Shown here piece after piece: positions 9,232-18,648 of a DNA stretch of 64,000 nt. The stretch is taken from the NCBI RefSeq assembly GCF_003696365.1, contig NZ_RFFM01000002.1, forward strand, positions 434,001 to 498,000, read 5' to 3'. The notes under the pieces were generated by a model. It was not told the origin of the DNA and searched no databases. It was given only the letters and a program-made list of their open reading frames with translations. The translations under genes were made by a program, and so were the position numbers. The DNA is from Stutzerimonas zhaodongensis. GTDB lineage: Bacteria > Pseudomonadota > Gammaproteobacteria > Pseudomonadales > Pseudomonadaceae. Within the stretch, counting starts at the first letter, position 1. Each line of letters begins with the position of its first letter.

Positions 9232-11007
9232 TCATTCGGCTTTTGGTTGCTCGCGCAAGCGGATGTGAAGCTCTCGCAATGCCTTGCCATCCACTGAACC
9301 CGGCGCCTGGGTCATTACGTCTGCAGCACTCTGGGTTTTCGGGAAGGCGATCACTTCGCGAATGGACTGCGCACCGGTCATCAGCATCACCAGGCGATCT
9401 AGGCCGAAGGCGAGACCGCCATGCGGCGGTGCGCCAAACTTGAGCGCATCAAGCAGGAAGCCGAACTTTTCGTTCTGCTCCGCTTCGTCGATACCCAAAA
9501 TGCGGAAAACGGTTTGCTGCATTTCCTTGCGGTGAATACGGATCGAGCCGCCGCCCAACTCGGTTCCATTCAGCACCATGTCGTAAGCCCGCGAAAGCGC
9601 ACCGGCCGGGTTGGCTTCCAACTCTTCTGGCGTGCATTTGGGCGCGGTGAACGGGTGGTGAAGGGCACTCAGCGAGCCGTCATCGTTCTCTTCGAACATC
9701 GGGAAGTCGACGACCCACATCGGCGCCCACTCGCAAGTCAGAAGCTTAAGGTCGTGGCCGAGTTTGATACGCAGCGCACCGAGCGCCTCGGAGACGATCT
9801 TCGCTTTGTCGGCACCGAAAAAGACGATATCGCCATCGACTGCTCCGACGCGATCAAGGATCACATTGAGCTTGTCTTCCGGGATGTTTTTGACGATGGG
9901 CGACTGCAGACCTTCCACGCCCTTGGCGCGCTCGTTGACCTTGATGTATGCAAGGCCCTTGGCTCCGTAGATGCCAACAAACTTGGTGTAGTCGTCGATC
10001 TGCTTGCGGGGCATGCTGGCGCCGCCCGGCACGCGAAGCGCCGCGACTCGGCACTTCGGATCGTTCGCCGGTCCACTGAAGACCTTGAACTCGACTTCCT
10101 GCAGCTGATCGGCCACGTCGACCAGCTCGAGCGGAATGCGCAAATCGGGTTTATCCGAACCGTACCGACGCATCGCCTCTTCGAACGGCATATGCGGGAA
10201 GTCTCCGAACTCAACGCCCAGAACTTCCTTGAACAGCTTGCGCACCATGCCTTCGGTAATGCCGATGATGTCGGACTCATCGAGAAAGCTTGTCTCGATG
10301 TCGATCTGGGTGAATTCCGGCTGACGATCAGCGCGCAGGTCTTCGTCACGGAAGCACTTGGCGATCTGGTAATAACGATCGAACCCGGCAACCATCAACA
10401 ACTGTTTGAACAGTTGGGGCGACTGCGGCAGTGCAAAAAAGTGACCCGGATAAGTACGGCTTGGCACCAGGTAATCGCGCGCGCCCTCAGGCGTCGGACG
10501 ACCAAGAATTGGGGTTTCGACATCGAGAAAGCCGTTCTCGTCGAGGTAGCGCCTGATGCTGGTGGTTATGCTAGAGCGCAGCTTCAGCTTTTCCGCCATT
10601 TCAGGACGGCGCAGATCGATAAATCGATAACGCAAGCGGGTTTCTTCGCCCACATCGCTGTATTCGTTGAGCGGGAACGGTGGCGTTTCTGCCTCGTTCA
10701 ACACGACCAGCTCGTAACCCAGCACTTCGATGGCACCGGAAGCCATGTTCGGGTTGACCGCGCCAGCCGGTCGCAGTCGAACCTTGCCGGTGATCTTCAC
10801 GACGTATTCGCTGCGCACCTTGTCCGCTGCAGCAAAAGTTTCGGCTCGATCCGGATCAAATACGACTTGTGCCAAGCCTTCACGATCACGAATGTCGAGG
10901 AAGATGACCCCGCCGTGGTCACGGCGGCGATGAACCCAGCCGCAAAGAGTAATTTCCTGGCCGTCCAGGCTTTCGTTCAACTGGCCGCAATAGTGGCTGC
11001 GCATCAT
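9232..11007 (-). CDS. aspS: Aspartate--tRNA(Asp/Asn) ligase AspS
   Basis: Class IIb aminoacyl-tRNA synthetase charging tRNA-Asp. Domains in order: an N-terminal OB anticodon-binding fold (residues 1-105; [20 protein letters not shown]), motif 2 with the [16 protein letters not shown] signature, a GAD insertion near residues 290-410, and motif 3 [12 protein letters not shown]. The start is [13 protein letters not shown]; the frame extends 24 codons upstream without support. Length is 591 residues, exactly as usual for Pseudomonas, whose enzyme is often non-discriminating. Confidence 0.97.
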   Translation of the reverse strand: MMRSHYCGQLNESLDGQEITLCGWVHRRRDHGGVIFLDIRDREGLAQVVFDPDRAETFAAADKVRSEYVVKITGKVRLRPAGAVNPNMASGAIEVLGYELVVLNEAETPPFPLNEYSDVGEETRLRYRFIDLRRPEMAEKLKLRSSITTSIRRYLDENGFLDVETPILGRPTPEGARDYLVPSRTYPGHFFALPQSPQLFKQLLMVAGFDRYYQIAKCFRDEDLRADRQPEFTQIDIETSFLDESDIIGITEGMVRKLFKEVLGVEFGDFPHMPFEEAMRRYGSDKPDLRIPLELVDVADQLQEVEFKVFSGPANDPKCRVAALRVPGGASMPRKQIDDYTKFVGIYGAKGLAYIKVNERAKGVEGLQSPIVKNIPEDKLNVILDRVGAVDGDIVFFGADKAKIVSEALGALRIKLGHDLKLLTCEWAPMWVVDFPMFEENDDGSLSALHHPFTAPKCTPEELEANPAGALSRAYDMVLNGTELGGGSIRIHRKEMQQTVFRILGIDEAEQNEKFGFLLDALKFGAPPHGGLAFGLDRLVMLMTGAQSIREVIAFPKTQSAADVMTQAPGSVDGKALRELHIRLREQPKAE

Positions 11008-11377
11008 GGTGGGGTTCGCTTCTCGTATCTTGAAAAATTCGTAGGGTCGCTTGACTCGCGACTGGGCAGACGGCTCCATCGCAGCGCAACCAGGCAGTTT
11101 GCCCCAAGCTCAGATGAGGGATAACTGCGGGGTATTGAAACGCGCTTGGCCCTTAGACATACGAGCCGCCCGATACAAGCGCGGGATTATATCTGCATAA
11201 TCGGCTCAACGCAGCCGGCTGCGATAGCCTCCAGCAATCAGCCTGATAGTCCTCACGTTGGAACCGCAGCGCTGCAGACACTTCAAAAGAACATTGCAAC
11301 TGGCGACAGTACGCCACTCGCTACCTGCATCTAATTTCTGGCATAAATGCCAGTGAATCCACTAAACGGAGAGAACC
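11008..11377. promoter_or_regulatory. 370-nt divergent intergenic region between aspS and the Dps-like gene
   Basis: No credible gene. On the minus strand a perfect TATAAT (plus-strand bases 11186-11191) could be the aspS -10 box, giving a leader of about 170 nt; its -35 is weak. Near the right end are an inverted repeat (11338-11353), and AACGGAGAG as ribosome-binding site for the Dps-like gene. Confidence 0.45.
11338..11353. repeat. Inverted repeat just upstream of the Dps-like gene
   Basis: CTGGCAT-AA-ATGCCAG, two 7-bp arms with a 2-nt centre, ending 24 nt before the ATG. It contains TGG-CATAAA, which could be an extended -10 element, so a protein bound here would cover the promoter. The binding protein, if any, is unknown. 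Confidence 0.4.
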
Positions 11378-11848
11378 ATGGAAATTGACATTGGCATCGC
11401 TGAACAGGATCGCGCCGCTATTGCCGAGGGCTTGTCCCGCCTGCTGGCCGATACGTACACCCTGTACCTGAAGACCCATAACTTTCATTGGAACGTGACC
11501 GGCCCGATGTTCAACACGCTCCACACGATGTTCGAGACCCAGTACACGGAACTTGCAGTGGCCGTGGATGACATCGCTGAGCGCATTCGTGCCCTTGGAT
11601 TCCCGGCGCCGGGAACCTATACCGCCTACTCCAAGCTCTCTTCTATCAAAGAGCAGGAGGGGATTCCGTCGGCTGATGAAATGATCAAGCTGTTGGTCGA
11701 GGGCCAGGAAGCGGTCGTGCGAACCGCGCGCGGGATTTTCCCTCTGCTGGAAAAAGTGAGCGACGAACCTACCGCTGACTTGCTGACTCAACGGATGCAG
11801 ATTCACGAAAAAACAGCCTGGATGCTGCGCAGCTTGTTGGCCGCTTAA
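11378..11848 (+). CDS. Dps-family DNA-starvation/ferritin-like protein
   Basis: Ferritin-like four-helix protein of the Dps family, which oxidises and stores iron and protects DNA under stress. The 156-residue sequence holds the inter-subunit ferroxidase motif: His in [15 protein letters not shown] near residues 31-38, and Asp/Glu in [11 protein letters not shown] around residues 64-72. GERIRALG-type spacing and length fit Dps. A GGAGAG site lies 5 nt before the ATG. The protein lacks a long Lys-rich N-terminal tail, so direct DNA binding is uncertain. Confidence 0.88.
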   Translation: MEIDIGIAEQDRAAIAEGLSRLLADTYTLYLKTHNFHWNVTGPMFNTLHTMFETQYTELAVAVDDIAERIRALGFPAPGTYTAYSKLSSIKEQEGIPSADEMIKLLVEGQEAVVRTARGIFPLLEKVSDEPTADLLTQRMQIHEKTAWMLRSLLAA

Positions 11849-11874
11849 TGATCTAGCAGCCACGGCCAAATGTT

Positions 11875-11898
11875 TATAGCCGCCTCCGTGCGGCTATA
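11875..11898. terminator. Perfect 9-bp hairpin after the Dps-like gene
   Basis: TATAGCCGC-CTCCGT-GCGGCTATA, 27 nt after the stop codon. No U-tract follows on either strand, so it may be a transcript-end stabiliser or a weak terminator. Confidence 0.4.
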
Positions 11899-12131
11899 TC
11901 ACCTGACCCCACGATCAGTCCCGCCTGTAGTAAGTCAAAGCCTGACAAATTGGCAGATTCTGCTCTCAATGATTGAGGCAGCGATTTGAGCGACGCCCTC
12001 CTTTGCTGTTAAATTCGCGCGCGCCGCAGGCTGGCACCATCACGAGCAATCGTTTCATTCCCTGCTCAGCTTTTCGCCTTGCCATTACGCCTGCCGCTTT
12101 CTGAAGTGCTATTTAACCGTGAGCAATACGA

Positions 12132-12764
12132 ATGCTTAAGATCATCCATGTTTTAACGGGCGTCGCCGCCCTCATATTGTCCTTCGTCCCCAGCCTGACC
12201 GGCGGGATGCCATTCCTGATTCACCCCGATGCGCTTTGCTTGCTATTGCTCGGCCTCCTGAACGTGCAATTCGCGTCAAACGCACAATTGAATGTCAATG
12301 GACATAATCGTCCGATAATACTCGGCGCATCTGCACTGCTGATTGCTGCCGCGGCAGTCCAGGCTGCGGTGTTGCTGATACCAGTTGGTACCTTTGCCGG
12401 CCAACCCGCGACTCTTGCCAGCATTGTGCTTGCACTCATCGCGGTAGTGCTTCAGCTCGCCACATCTCGATCCAAAACAGCCGTAAAGACCCACCGCAGT
12501 AAAGCATCCATACCGCGCAAGCCCCAACAAGCTCACGCATCCACTACAGGGCGCGAAAGAGGCACGGTAAAGTGGTTCAACACCTCTAAAGGTTTCGGCT
12601 TCATCTCACGGGACAGTGGTGACGATGTCTTCGTGCACTTCCGGGCAATTCGAGGCGAAGGACACCGAGTACTGGTCGAAGGCCAGCGCGTTGAATTCAC
12701 CATCATGATGCGGGACAAAGGCCTGCAGGCCGAAGACGTCGTAGCAGCACAGCCAGGACAATAA
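12132..12764 (+). CDS. Membrane protein with C-terminal cold-shock domain
   Basis: A 210-residue protein in two parts. Residues 1-110 are hydrophobic, with about three to four helices ([71 protein letters not shown]). A basic linker follows (about 111-140). Residues 142-207 form a cold-shock domain with RNP1 KGFGFIS and RNP2 DVFVHF and the usual GTVKWFN opening. The predicted topology would hold a nucleic-acid-binding domain at the cytoplasmic membrane face. It stands alone between dps and the convergent slyX. The domain assignment is firm; the function is not known to me. Confidence 0.8.
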   Translation: MLKIIHVLTGVAALILSFVPSLTGGMPFLIHPDALCLLLLGLLNVQFASNAQLNVNGHNRPIILGASALLIAAAAVQAAVLLIPVGTFAGQPATLASIVLALIAVVLQLATSRSKTAVKTHRSKASIPRKPQQAHASTTGRERGTVKWFNTSKGFGFISRDSGDDVFVHFRAIRGEGHRVLVEGQRVEFTIMMRDKGLQAEDVVAAQPGQ

Positions 12765-12770
12765 AAACCT

Positions 12771-12797
12771 GCGGCAGGACTCCCAGGGTTCTGCCGC
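12771..12797. terminator. Hairpin between the cold-shock fusion gene and slyX
   Basis: GCGGCAG and CTGCCGC arms (7 bp) around a 13-nt loop, followed by a pyrimidine-rich CCAGCTCCTCTTTT on the plus strand. Plausible terminator for the plus-strand gene; the U-tract is imperfect. Confidence 0.45.
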
Positions 12798-12831
12798 CCA
12801 GCTCCTCTTTTGCGTCACACCAGACCTGGCA

Positions 12832-13038
12832 TTAATAATGGGGCGGAGGCGCTTCGTCCCCCTCGCCCTCCATCCTGCTCTGCAAGTCTTCCTGTCGTCT
12901 CGCCAGCAAACCGAACTGCGCCTCCAATCGCTCTACGCTGCGCTGCTGCGCAACAAGCACATCATTCAACGTTTGTATGGTGTCATCCTGAAAGGCCAGA
13001 CGGGCCTCCAGATCAGCTATGCGCTGTTCGATATCCAT
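12832..13038 (-). CDS. slyX: SlyX family protein
   Basis: Short coiled-coil protein of unknown function. The 68-residue sequence begins MDIEQRIADLEARLAFQDD, continues with leucine-heptad repeats (TIQTLNDVLVAQQRSVERLE) and ends in the PPPHY tail characteristic of SlyX. The ATG at 13038 is chosen because GGAG, overlapping the HIT gene stop, sits 8 nt upstream; a GTG at 13047 is possible. Translationally linked to the HIT gene. Confidence 0.88.
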   Translation of the reverse strand: MDIEQRIADLEARLAFQDDTIQTLNDVLVAQQRSVERLEAQFGLLARRQEDLQSRMEGEGDEAPPPHY

Positions 13039-13043
13039 GGCGG

Positions 13044-13466
13044 TCACTCCGTGAATTTGAAGCTGTTGGTAAGCACCAGTTTCAGCTTGTTTCTGATCGC
13101 ATGGATCTGCTCTTCGCTATACGAAACGGCTGGCTGACGACCCCAGACGGGCGCTGGCCAAGTTGCGTCATCCAGTCGCCGGCCGATAACGTGCACGTGT
13201 AGCTGCGCGACTACGTTGCCCAACGTCGCAACATTCATCTTATCGGCACCAAAGGTATCTTTGACGATCTCGGCCAGTGCGGTCACCTCTTCCCATAACA
13301 GCTTCTGGTCCGCTGTCGCCAACTGGAAAACTTCACTGACCTCCTCGAGCCTCGGCACCAGGATGAACCAGGGATAACTGGAGTCATTCATCAACAGCAA
13401 CCGACACAACCTAAAGTCCCCAATTGAAACTGTGTCCTGCTCTAAACGTGTATCGAGAACGAACAT
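13044..13466 (-). CDS. HIT-family protein with altered histidine triad
   Basis: Histidine-triad nucleotide hydrolase/transferase fold, 140 residues. Family landmarks are FRLCRLLLMNDSSYPWFILV and the active-site segment AQLHVHVIGRR. The canonical triad is H-x-H-x-H; here the first His is Gln (QLHVH), while the second, normally the nucleophile, and the third are kept. The start is MFVLDTRLEQDT with GGAGAG 7 nt upstream; the frame runs open 70 codons further from a GTG but lacks family similarity. Substrate unknown. Confidence 0.8.
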   Translation of the reverse strand: MFVLDTRLEQDTVSIGDFRLCRLLLMNDSSYPWFILVPRLEEVSEVFQLATADQKLLWEEVTALAEIVKDTFGADKMNVATLGNVVAQLHVHVIGRRLDDATWPAPVWGRQPAVSYSEEQIHAIRNKLKLVLTNSFKFTE

Positions 13467-13927
13467 AAGGGCTCTCCGATCCTTGATGGATTCAGTCCGT
13501 ACCTGAATCGGCCGGTCCGATTTGCGATAAGAATACTCCAGCGAACCGAGGCCTTCATCCGAATAAGGCGCACCAGCCAAGGGCATTGACCTGCCATAGA
13601 GGCCCCGCTTTGGCGCGGCACACAGCACCAAACGAGTCGCCGTCTCGCCAAAATCCTGCGATTTCGATTTGTGCACAGTTCTTGCTGTAGAGAAAAAACC
13701 ACCGCGGGAGGGGGCAGAAAATCGGAAATAGCTGAGTTAAGCTTGCTGGCGCTAGTTTACCCAGCTACACAGTAATTCTCGGAGATACATTCCCAGGCTT
13801 GCTGCCGGTCTCCACCGGCTGGGCAAACAAAGGACTCAATTGAGCTTGTATACCGAAAATAAAGATGCCTCTTTCCGGCGCACGCTGGAAAGCAAGCACC
13901 AATTTGAAACCAAAGGAGCAATCACGA
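13467..13927. other. 461-nt divergent region between the HIT gene and the OprD-type porin gene
   Basis: No supported gene, although an open frame continues upstream of the HIT start on the minus strand to about 13676. Contents include an inverted repeat GATTCAG-N7-CTGAATC at 13489-13509, and a GCCGGT-CTCC-ACCGGC hairpin at 13804-13819 in the likely porin leader. AAAGGAGCAATCACGA at the right end supplies the porin ribosome-binding site. No promoter could be placed with confidence. Confidence 0.5.
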
Positions 13928-15217
13928 ATGAAAGTGATGAAGTGGAGCGTTATCGCCATGGCCGTTGCGGCCGGTACGTCGCAGATGGCCCTGGCGTCCA
14001 GCCAGTCCGAATCGAAAGGCTTTGTTGATGACAGCAGCCTGACCATCCTGAACCGCAACCTCTACATGAACCGTGATTTCCGTGATAACGGTGCTGGCGG
14101 CACCGATGCGCGTGGCCAGAGCTACCGCGAAGAGTGGGGCCATGGCTTTATCGGCACCTTTGAGTCAGGCTTCACTCAAGGCACTGTTGGTGTAGGTGTT
14201 GATGCAATAGGCTTGCTGGGCGTGAAACTGGACACTGGTCGTGGCCGCCAAGGCAACGGTATCTTCCCGTCCGTCGAGGGTGACGACCATGTCGCCGACG
14301 ACTATTCGCAGGCCGGTGCAGCAATCAAGTTCCGCGTATCCAACACGGTTCTCAAGTACGGCACTCAGTTTGTCGCCCTGCCCGTGTTCTCCACTGACGA
14401 CAGCCGCCTTCTTCCTGAAACCGCGGTTGGTAGCATCATCAGCAGCAGTGAGATTGACGGGCTTGAGCTGAACGCAGGCCGCTTCACTGCCCTCAGCGCC
14501 CAACGCGAATCGAGCCGCGATTCGCTAAGTCTGAATGAAATCAACTTCATTGGCGGCACCTACGCATTCAGCGACAATTTCAGCACATCGCTGTATTACT
14601 CCGACTTGAAAGATGCCTTCGAGAAATATTACGGCAACGTCAACTACAACGTTGACCTTGGAGGGGATCAGTCGCTGGCGTTCGACTTCAACATCTATCA
14701 GAGCGAGTATGAGGCTGACTACGTCGGCACAACTAGCGACGAAGACAATACTATATGGAGCCTTGCTGGGACTTACGCGTTCGACGCTCATAAGTTCACG
14801 CTTGCATATCAGCAGTCCCATGGCGGTGTAGATGGAGTGGGCTACATCTATGGCGACGATGGTAATGGCACTGTCTGGCTTGCTAACTCCATTCAATACT
14901 CCGACTTCAACGGCGAAGATGAGAAATCCTGGCAGGCTCGTTACGACCTGAACATGGCTAGCTATGGCGTACCTGGCCTGAGCTTCATGACTCGCTATGC
15001 ACAAGGCTGGGATATCAGCACCCCTACCGGTGAAGGAAAGGAACGCGAGTGGGACGTAGAGGCCAAGTACGTCGTACAGGAAGGCGCGGCGAAAGACCTT
15101 TCGCTACGCCTGCGTCATGCCAAGTACTGGTCTAATTCGGATTACGCACCAGTCTACCAAAGCTCAGACCTCACCGATGTCCGCTTGATCGTCGAGTATC
15201 CGCTGAGCATCCTGTAA
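13928..15217 (+). CDS. OprD-family outer-membrane porin
   Basis: Outer-membrane beta-barrel of the OprD (OccD/OccK) family for uptake of small carboxylate-containing solutes. It has a signal peptide (MKVMKWSVIAMAVAAGTSQMALA), then the family N-terminus GFVDDSSLTILNRNLYMNRDF. Repeated amphipathic beta-strands and the conserved EEWGHGFIGTFESGFTQGT block follow. The C-terminus is DVRLIVEYPLSIL. The product is 429 residues. The start is fixed by AAAGGAG upstream. OprD paralogues are many, so substrate cannot be assigned. Single-gene unit ending in a strong terminator. Confidence 0.9.
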   Translation: MKVMKWSVIAMAVAAGTSQMALASSQSESKGFVDDSSLTILNRNLYMNRDFRDNGAGGTDARGQSYREEWGHGFIGTFESGFTQGTVGVGVDAIGLLGVKLDTGRGRQGNGIFPSVEGDDHVADDYSQAGAAIKFRVSNTVLKYGTQFVALPVFSTDDSRLLPETAVGSIISSSEIDGLELNAGRFTALSAQRESSRDSLSLNEINFIGGTYAFSDNFSTSLYYSDLKDAFEKYYGNVNYNVDLGGDQSLAFDFNIYQSEYEADYVGTTSDEDNTIWSLAGTYAFDAHKFTLAYQQSHGGVDGVGYIYGDDGNGTVWLANSIQYSDFNGEDEKSWQARYDLNMASYGVPGLSFMTRYAQGWDISTPTGEGKEREWDVEAKYVVQEGAAKDLSLRLRHAKYWSNSDYAPVYQSSDLTDVRLIVEYPLSIL

Positions 15218-15249
15218 CACAGACCGCTCAGTTGTAACTGCGTTAAGAG

Positions 15250-15282
15250 AAGCCCGGCACCCTGCCGGGCTTCTTCGTTTTT
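15250..15282 (+). terminator. Rho-independent terminator after the porin gene
   Basis: AGCCCGGCA-CCC-TGCCGGGCT, a 9-bp perfect stem, followed by TCTTCGTTTTT. Confidence 0.88.
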
Positions 15283-15377
15283 GAGGCCAGCAGCCTTCCC
15301 CAAGCATTCTGTACGCCACCTTGAGACAGCCGTACAATGCCGAGCCTAATTCTGCTCTGCAAGGACACAACGGCCAC

Positions 15378-17093
15378 ATGCGCACCAGTCAGTTCCTGCT
15401 CTCGACTCTTAAAGAAACGCCGTCCGATGCCGTCGTCATCAGCCATCAGCTGATGCTGCGTGCCGGCATGATTCGCAAGTTGGCTTCCGGCCTCTACACC
15501 TGGATGCCGATGGGGTTGCGCGCGTTGCGCAAGGCCGAAGCCATTGTTCGCGATGAAATGAACAAGGCCGGTGCGCTGGAAGTTCTGATGCCTGCAATCC
15601 AACCGGCAGAACTCTGGCAGGAATCCGGACGCTGGGAGCAGTACGGCCCCGAACTTCTGCGAGTGAAGGATCGTCATGACCGCGAGTTTTGCGTCGGCCC
15701 CACTCATGAAGAAGTCATTACCGATCTGGCACGCAACGAGCTGAATAGCTACAAGCAATTGCCGATCAACTTCTATCAGATTCAAACCAAATTTCGCGAC
15801 GAGATCCGCCCACGTTTCGGCTTGATGCGGGGCCGCGAGTTTCTGATGAAGGACGCATATTCATTTCACGCAGACCAACAGTCCCTGCAAGAAACCTATG
15901 ACCGGATGCATCAGGCGTACTGCAATATATTCACGCGCCTGGGATTGAATTTCCGCCCTGTACAGGCAGATACGGGTTCAATCGGTGGCACTGGCTCCCA
16001 TGAATTCCACGTCTTGGCCGAATCTGGCGAAGATGACATTGCATTCAGTGACAGCTCCGACTATGCGGCGAACATAGAGAAAGCCGAGGCTATCCCTCGC
16101 GAAACCGAGCGTGGCGCTGCCACTGAAGAGCTCCGCCTGGTAGATACGCCGAACTGCAAGACGATTGCTGCACTGGTCGAGCAGTTCCAGATACCTGTCG
16201 AGAAAACCATTAAAACGCTGCTCGTGCGCAGCACTGAGAAGGGTCAGTTGGTGGCGTTGATCGTTCGCGGCGATCATGAACTGAACGAGATCAAGGCGGC
16301 TAACCTTCCTCAGGTCGAAAGCCCGCTGGTATTCGCAACCGAAGCGGAAATCCGCGCCACCATGGGTGCCGGCCCTGGCTCGCTAGGCCCGGTAAATCTG
16401 CCGATCAGCTGTGTGATCGATCGCTCTGTAGCGCTGATGAGCGACTTCGTGGCCGGTGCGAATCAGGAGGACAAGCACTATTTCGGCGTCAACTGGGAGC
16501 GTGACCTGCCGCTGGCAGAGGTGGCGGATCTGCGCAACGTGGTTGCCGGTGACCCTAGCCCGGACGGGTCAGGGACGCTGATCATCAAGCGCGGTATCGA
16601 AGTCGGTCATATTTTCCAGCTTGGCACCAAGTACAGCCAGGCGATGAACTGCAGCGTGATGGGCGAGAATGGCAAGCCGGTCATCTTGACCATGGGCTGC
16701 TATGGGATTGGCGTTTCGCGGGTCGTTGCCGCAGCGATCGAGCAGAATTACGACGATCGAGGAATCCTCTGGCCTGAAGCCCTTGCTCCGTTTCAGATTG
16801 CACTCGTGCCGATGAAGTACGAAAACCCGGCCGTTCGCGAGGCGACCGATAACCTGTACGCAGAACTGACTGCAGCTGGTTATGAGGTCCTACTCGATGA
16901 CCGTGACAAAAAAACTAGTCCCGGCGTCAAATTTGCCGATATGGAATTGGTGGGGATACCGCACCGCATCGTTGTAGGCGATCGTGGGCTTGCCGATGGC
17001 ACGCTGGAGTACAAACACCGGCGAGATGCAGAGAGTCAGGCAGTTCCCGCCGCAGACATCATTGGGTTCATCAAATCGCGCGCCAATCGCTAA
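15378..17093 (+). CDS. proS: Proline--tRNA ligase ProS
   Basis: Class II prolyl-tRNA synthetase of the bacterial type with an editing insertion. [20 protein letters not shown] is the start; motif 2 lies around [23 protein letters not shown]. The INS editing domain occupies about residues 225-400 ([26 protein letters not shown]). Motif 3 [13 protein letters not shown] and the anticodon-binding domain close the protein. Length is 571 residues, as expected. The frame is open 19 codons upstream, without a suitable ribosome-binding site. Confidence 0.97.
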   Translation: MRTSQFLLSTLKETPSDAVVISHQLMLRAGMIRKLASGLYTWMPMGLRALRKAEAIVRDEMNKAGALEVLMPAIQPAELWQESGRWEQYGPELLRVKDRHDREFCVGPTHEEVITDLARNELNSYKQLPINFYQIQTKFRDEIRPRFGLMRGREFLMKDAYSFHADQQSLQETYDRMHQAYCNIFTRLGLNFRPVQADTGSIGGTGSHEFHVLAESGEDDIAFSDSSDYAANIEKAEAIPRETERGAATEELRLVDTPNCKTIAALVEQFQIPVEKTIKTLLVRSTEKGQLVALIVRGDHELNEIKAANLPQVESPLVFATEAEIRATMGAGPGSLGPVNLPISCVIDRSVALMSDFVAGANQEDKHYFGVNWERDLPLAEVADLRNVVAGDPSPDGSGTLIIKRGIEVGHIFQLGTKYSQAMNCSVMGENGKPVILTMGCYGIGVSRVVAAAIEQNYDDRGILWPEALAPFQIALVPMKYENPAVREATDNLYAELTAAGYEVLLDDRDKKTSPGVKFADMELVGIPHRIVVGDRGLADGTLEYKHRRDAESQAVPAADIIGFIKSRANR

Positions 17094-17101
17094 CGGACAT
17101 C

Positions 17102-18049
17102 ATGCTCAACCGAAGTGCTTCAATCTGCGCCGCGCTCAGCGTGGCGCTTTTCATAACTGGCTGCGCCAACCAGCTGCCTCAGCGCAGCGAACACGAAGCC
17201 CGTACCGAGCGCAAGCTGCTTGACCACAGCCTGCGCATCGAAGTGGGAGCCCCTCTTCTGGAGCTGCCACAGCGTCGTATTCGCGTGCTTGATCAAAAAA
17301 CCTTCGAAGTCACCGACTTCGAAGTGACCCGTCGCTATGACAGATACACCCCCTATCAGCCATGGCGCGAGCTCTATGAGATTCCTCTTGGTGCAGTCGC
17401 CATTGTCGCGGGCGTGGGCGCCAATGTGCTCAACGTGGTATTGCTCGGCAATTTGCCAGAAAGCGTCACCCGCGACTGGATCAGTTACGGTTTCGCTGGA
17501 ATAAATCCCTTCGTCAATGCGGAGTCCAATGGTCGCTCGCAACAGAACCTGGCCAGTCTCGAAGAGCAGCGTCGTGACGCTCGACTCGAGTACTCCAGCT
17601 TGCCCTGGGCTGACCGTCCGGTGCAGGTGATCGCAGGTAACGAAACCCATGAATTAAGTACCGACCGCAACGGCGTGCTGCGACTGAATCTTCTAGACGG
17701 GCCGTTCGCCGAACAGGACATCGGTCAGGTCGGCAAACTTCAGTTGCGTGTCGAAGACCCGCAGGACGCAACCCGAGCAGACGCTACCTTGCTCGTTAGC
17801 CGCAGCCTGCGCGGCAAGCTGATCGAAGCCCACGACCTGATATTCGAAGACCTTGAAGGCGACGATGTAAGCGAGTGGGTGCATCGGGTCAAACGCCTTT
17901 CCGAACTAGGGCTCGAGGAGGAAGCCAGCGAGCTTGAGCAGAGCTTGATCGAGTTGACTCGCAACGATCCGGACCTACAGCAGGAGTTTCTTCGCAGCCT
18001 GATGCAAGACGCCGGGCGGCAAGCCCGCGATCCGGGCGAAGACGGCTAG
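17102..18049 (+). CDS. Conserved lipoprotein of unknown function
   Basis: A 315-residue predicted lipoprotein: signal sequence MLNRSASICAALSVALFITGC with lipobox FITGC. A short hydrophobic stretch lies near residues 98-120 (LGAVAIVAGVGANVLNVVLL). The rest is charged and soluble, ending in an acidic helical tail rich in Glu and Leu. I recognise it only as a gene that follows proS in pseudomonads; no domain is obvious. It starts 9 nt after proS and is followed 7 nt later by a lytic transglycosylase gene, so it is probably part of an envelope-linked operon. Confidence 0.75.
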   Translation: MLNRSASICAALSVALFITGCANQLPQRSEHEARTERKLLDHSLRIEVGAPLLELPQRRIRVLDQKTFEVTDFEVTRRYDRYTPYQPWRELYEIPLGAVAIVAGVGANVLNVVLLGNLPESVTRDWISYGFAGINPFVNAESNGRSQQNLASLEEQRRDARLEYSSLPWADRPVQVIAGNETHELSTDRNGVLRLNLLDGPFAEQDIGQVGKLQLRVEDPQDATRADATLLVSRSLRGKLIEAHDLIFEDLEGDDVSEWVHRVKRLSELGLEEEASELEQSLIELTRNDPDLQQEFLRSLMQDAGRQARDPGEDG

Positions 18050-18056
18050 AAGCACC

Positions 18057-18629
18057 GTGAAGACCCTTTCCTGCCTCGGGCTGTTGGCTTTACTCGCCGT
18101 ATGCCCGGCCTTTGCAGCGGTTCGCCAGGCGCCGGAGCCTGAATTGCGCGCATTGATGCAGCGCACCGTGGCGGAAGCTGAGAGTTTTCAGGATCGCTTT
18201 GATGCCGAAGTCTGGCTGCTGGATATGTCGACGCGTCTGAAACGATACGTCTCAGACCCTCAGGAGCGCTTGACACTGTTGCGGCTCGTCCATCAGGAAG
18301 CAAGCAAGGCTGGGCTGAAACCCGACGTCGTGCTGGCGCTGATACACGCAGAGAGTCGCTTCGACCGTTTTGCCATATCCAGTGTTGGCGCTCAGGGGAT
18401 GATGCAGGTCATGCCCTTCTGGAAAGCGGAGCTGGGACGCCCACAGGACAACCTTACCGATAACGCCACGAACCTTCGCTACGGTTGCACCATCCTCAGT
18501 TATTACCTGAAGAAGGAAAAGGGTGATATGAACCGTGCCCTGGCCCGTTATAACGGAAGCCTAGGCAAGCCCCACTATCCTGCGAAGGTGATCGGGTTCT
18601 GGCAGGACTTCTGGTACGTCAAACCCTGA
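18057..18629 (+). CDS. Lytic transglycosylase, SLT-domain
   Basis: Periplasmic peptidoglycan-cleaving enzyme of the SLT/GEWL family. It has a signal peptide (MKTLSCLGLLALLAVCPAFA-A), and a C-terminal SLT domain from about residue 75. The catalytic Glu lies in LIHAESRFDRFAISS, followed by GAQGMMQVMP and, near the end, ALARYNGSLGKPHYPAKV. Length is 190 residues, short for the family, with no extra domain. The start is GTG and lacks a strong Shine-Dalgarno, so translation may depend on the preceding lipoprotein gene 7 nt upstream. Confidence 0.9.
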   Translation: MKTLSCLGLLALLAVCPAFAAVRQAPEPELRALMQRTVAEAESFQDRFDAEVWLLDMSTRLKRYVSDPQERLTLLRLVHQEASKAGLKPDVVLALIHAESRFDRFAISSVGAQGMMQVMPFWKAELGRPQDNLTDNATNLRYGCTILSYYLKKEKGDMNRALARYNGSLGKPHYPAKVIGFWQDFWYVKP

Positions 18630-18648
18630 TTGAACATCAGATTTGGGT

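Noticed and set aside
9421..11124. 567-codon open frame on the plus strand opposite aspS
   Set aside because: It is fully antisense to a perfectly conserved aspS, has no recognisable domain and no ribosome-binding site; long antisense frames are expected in GC-rich genes.
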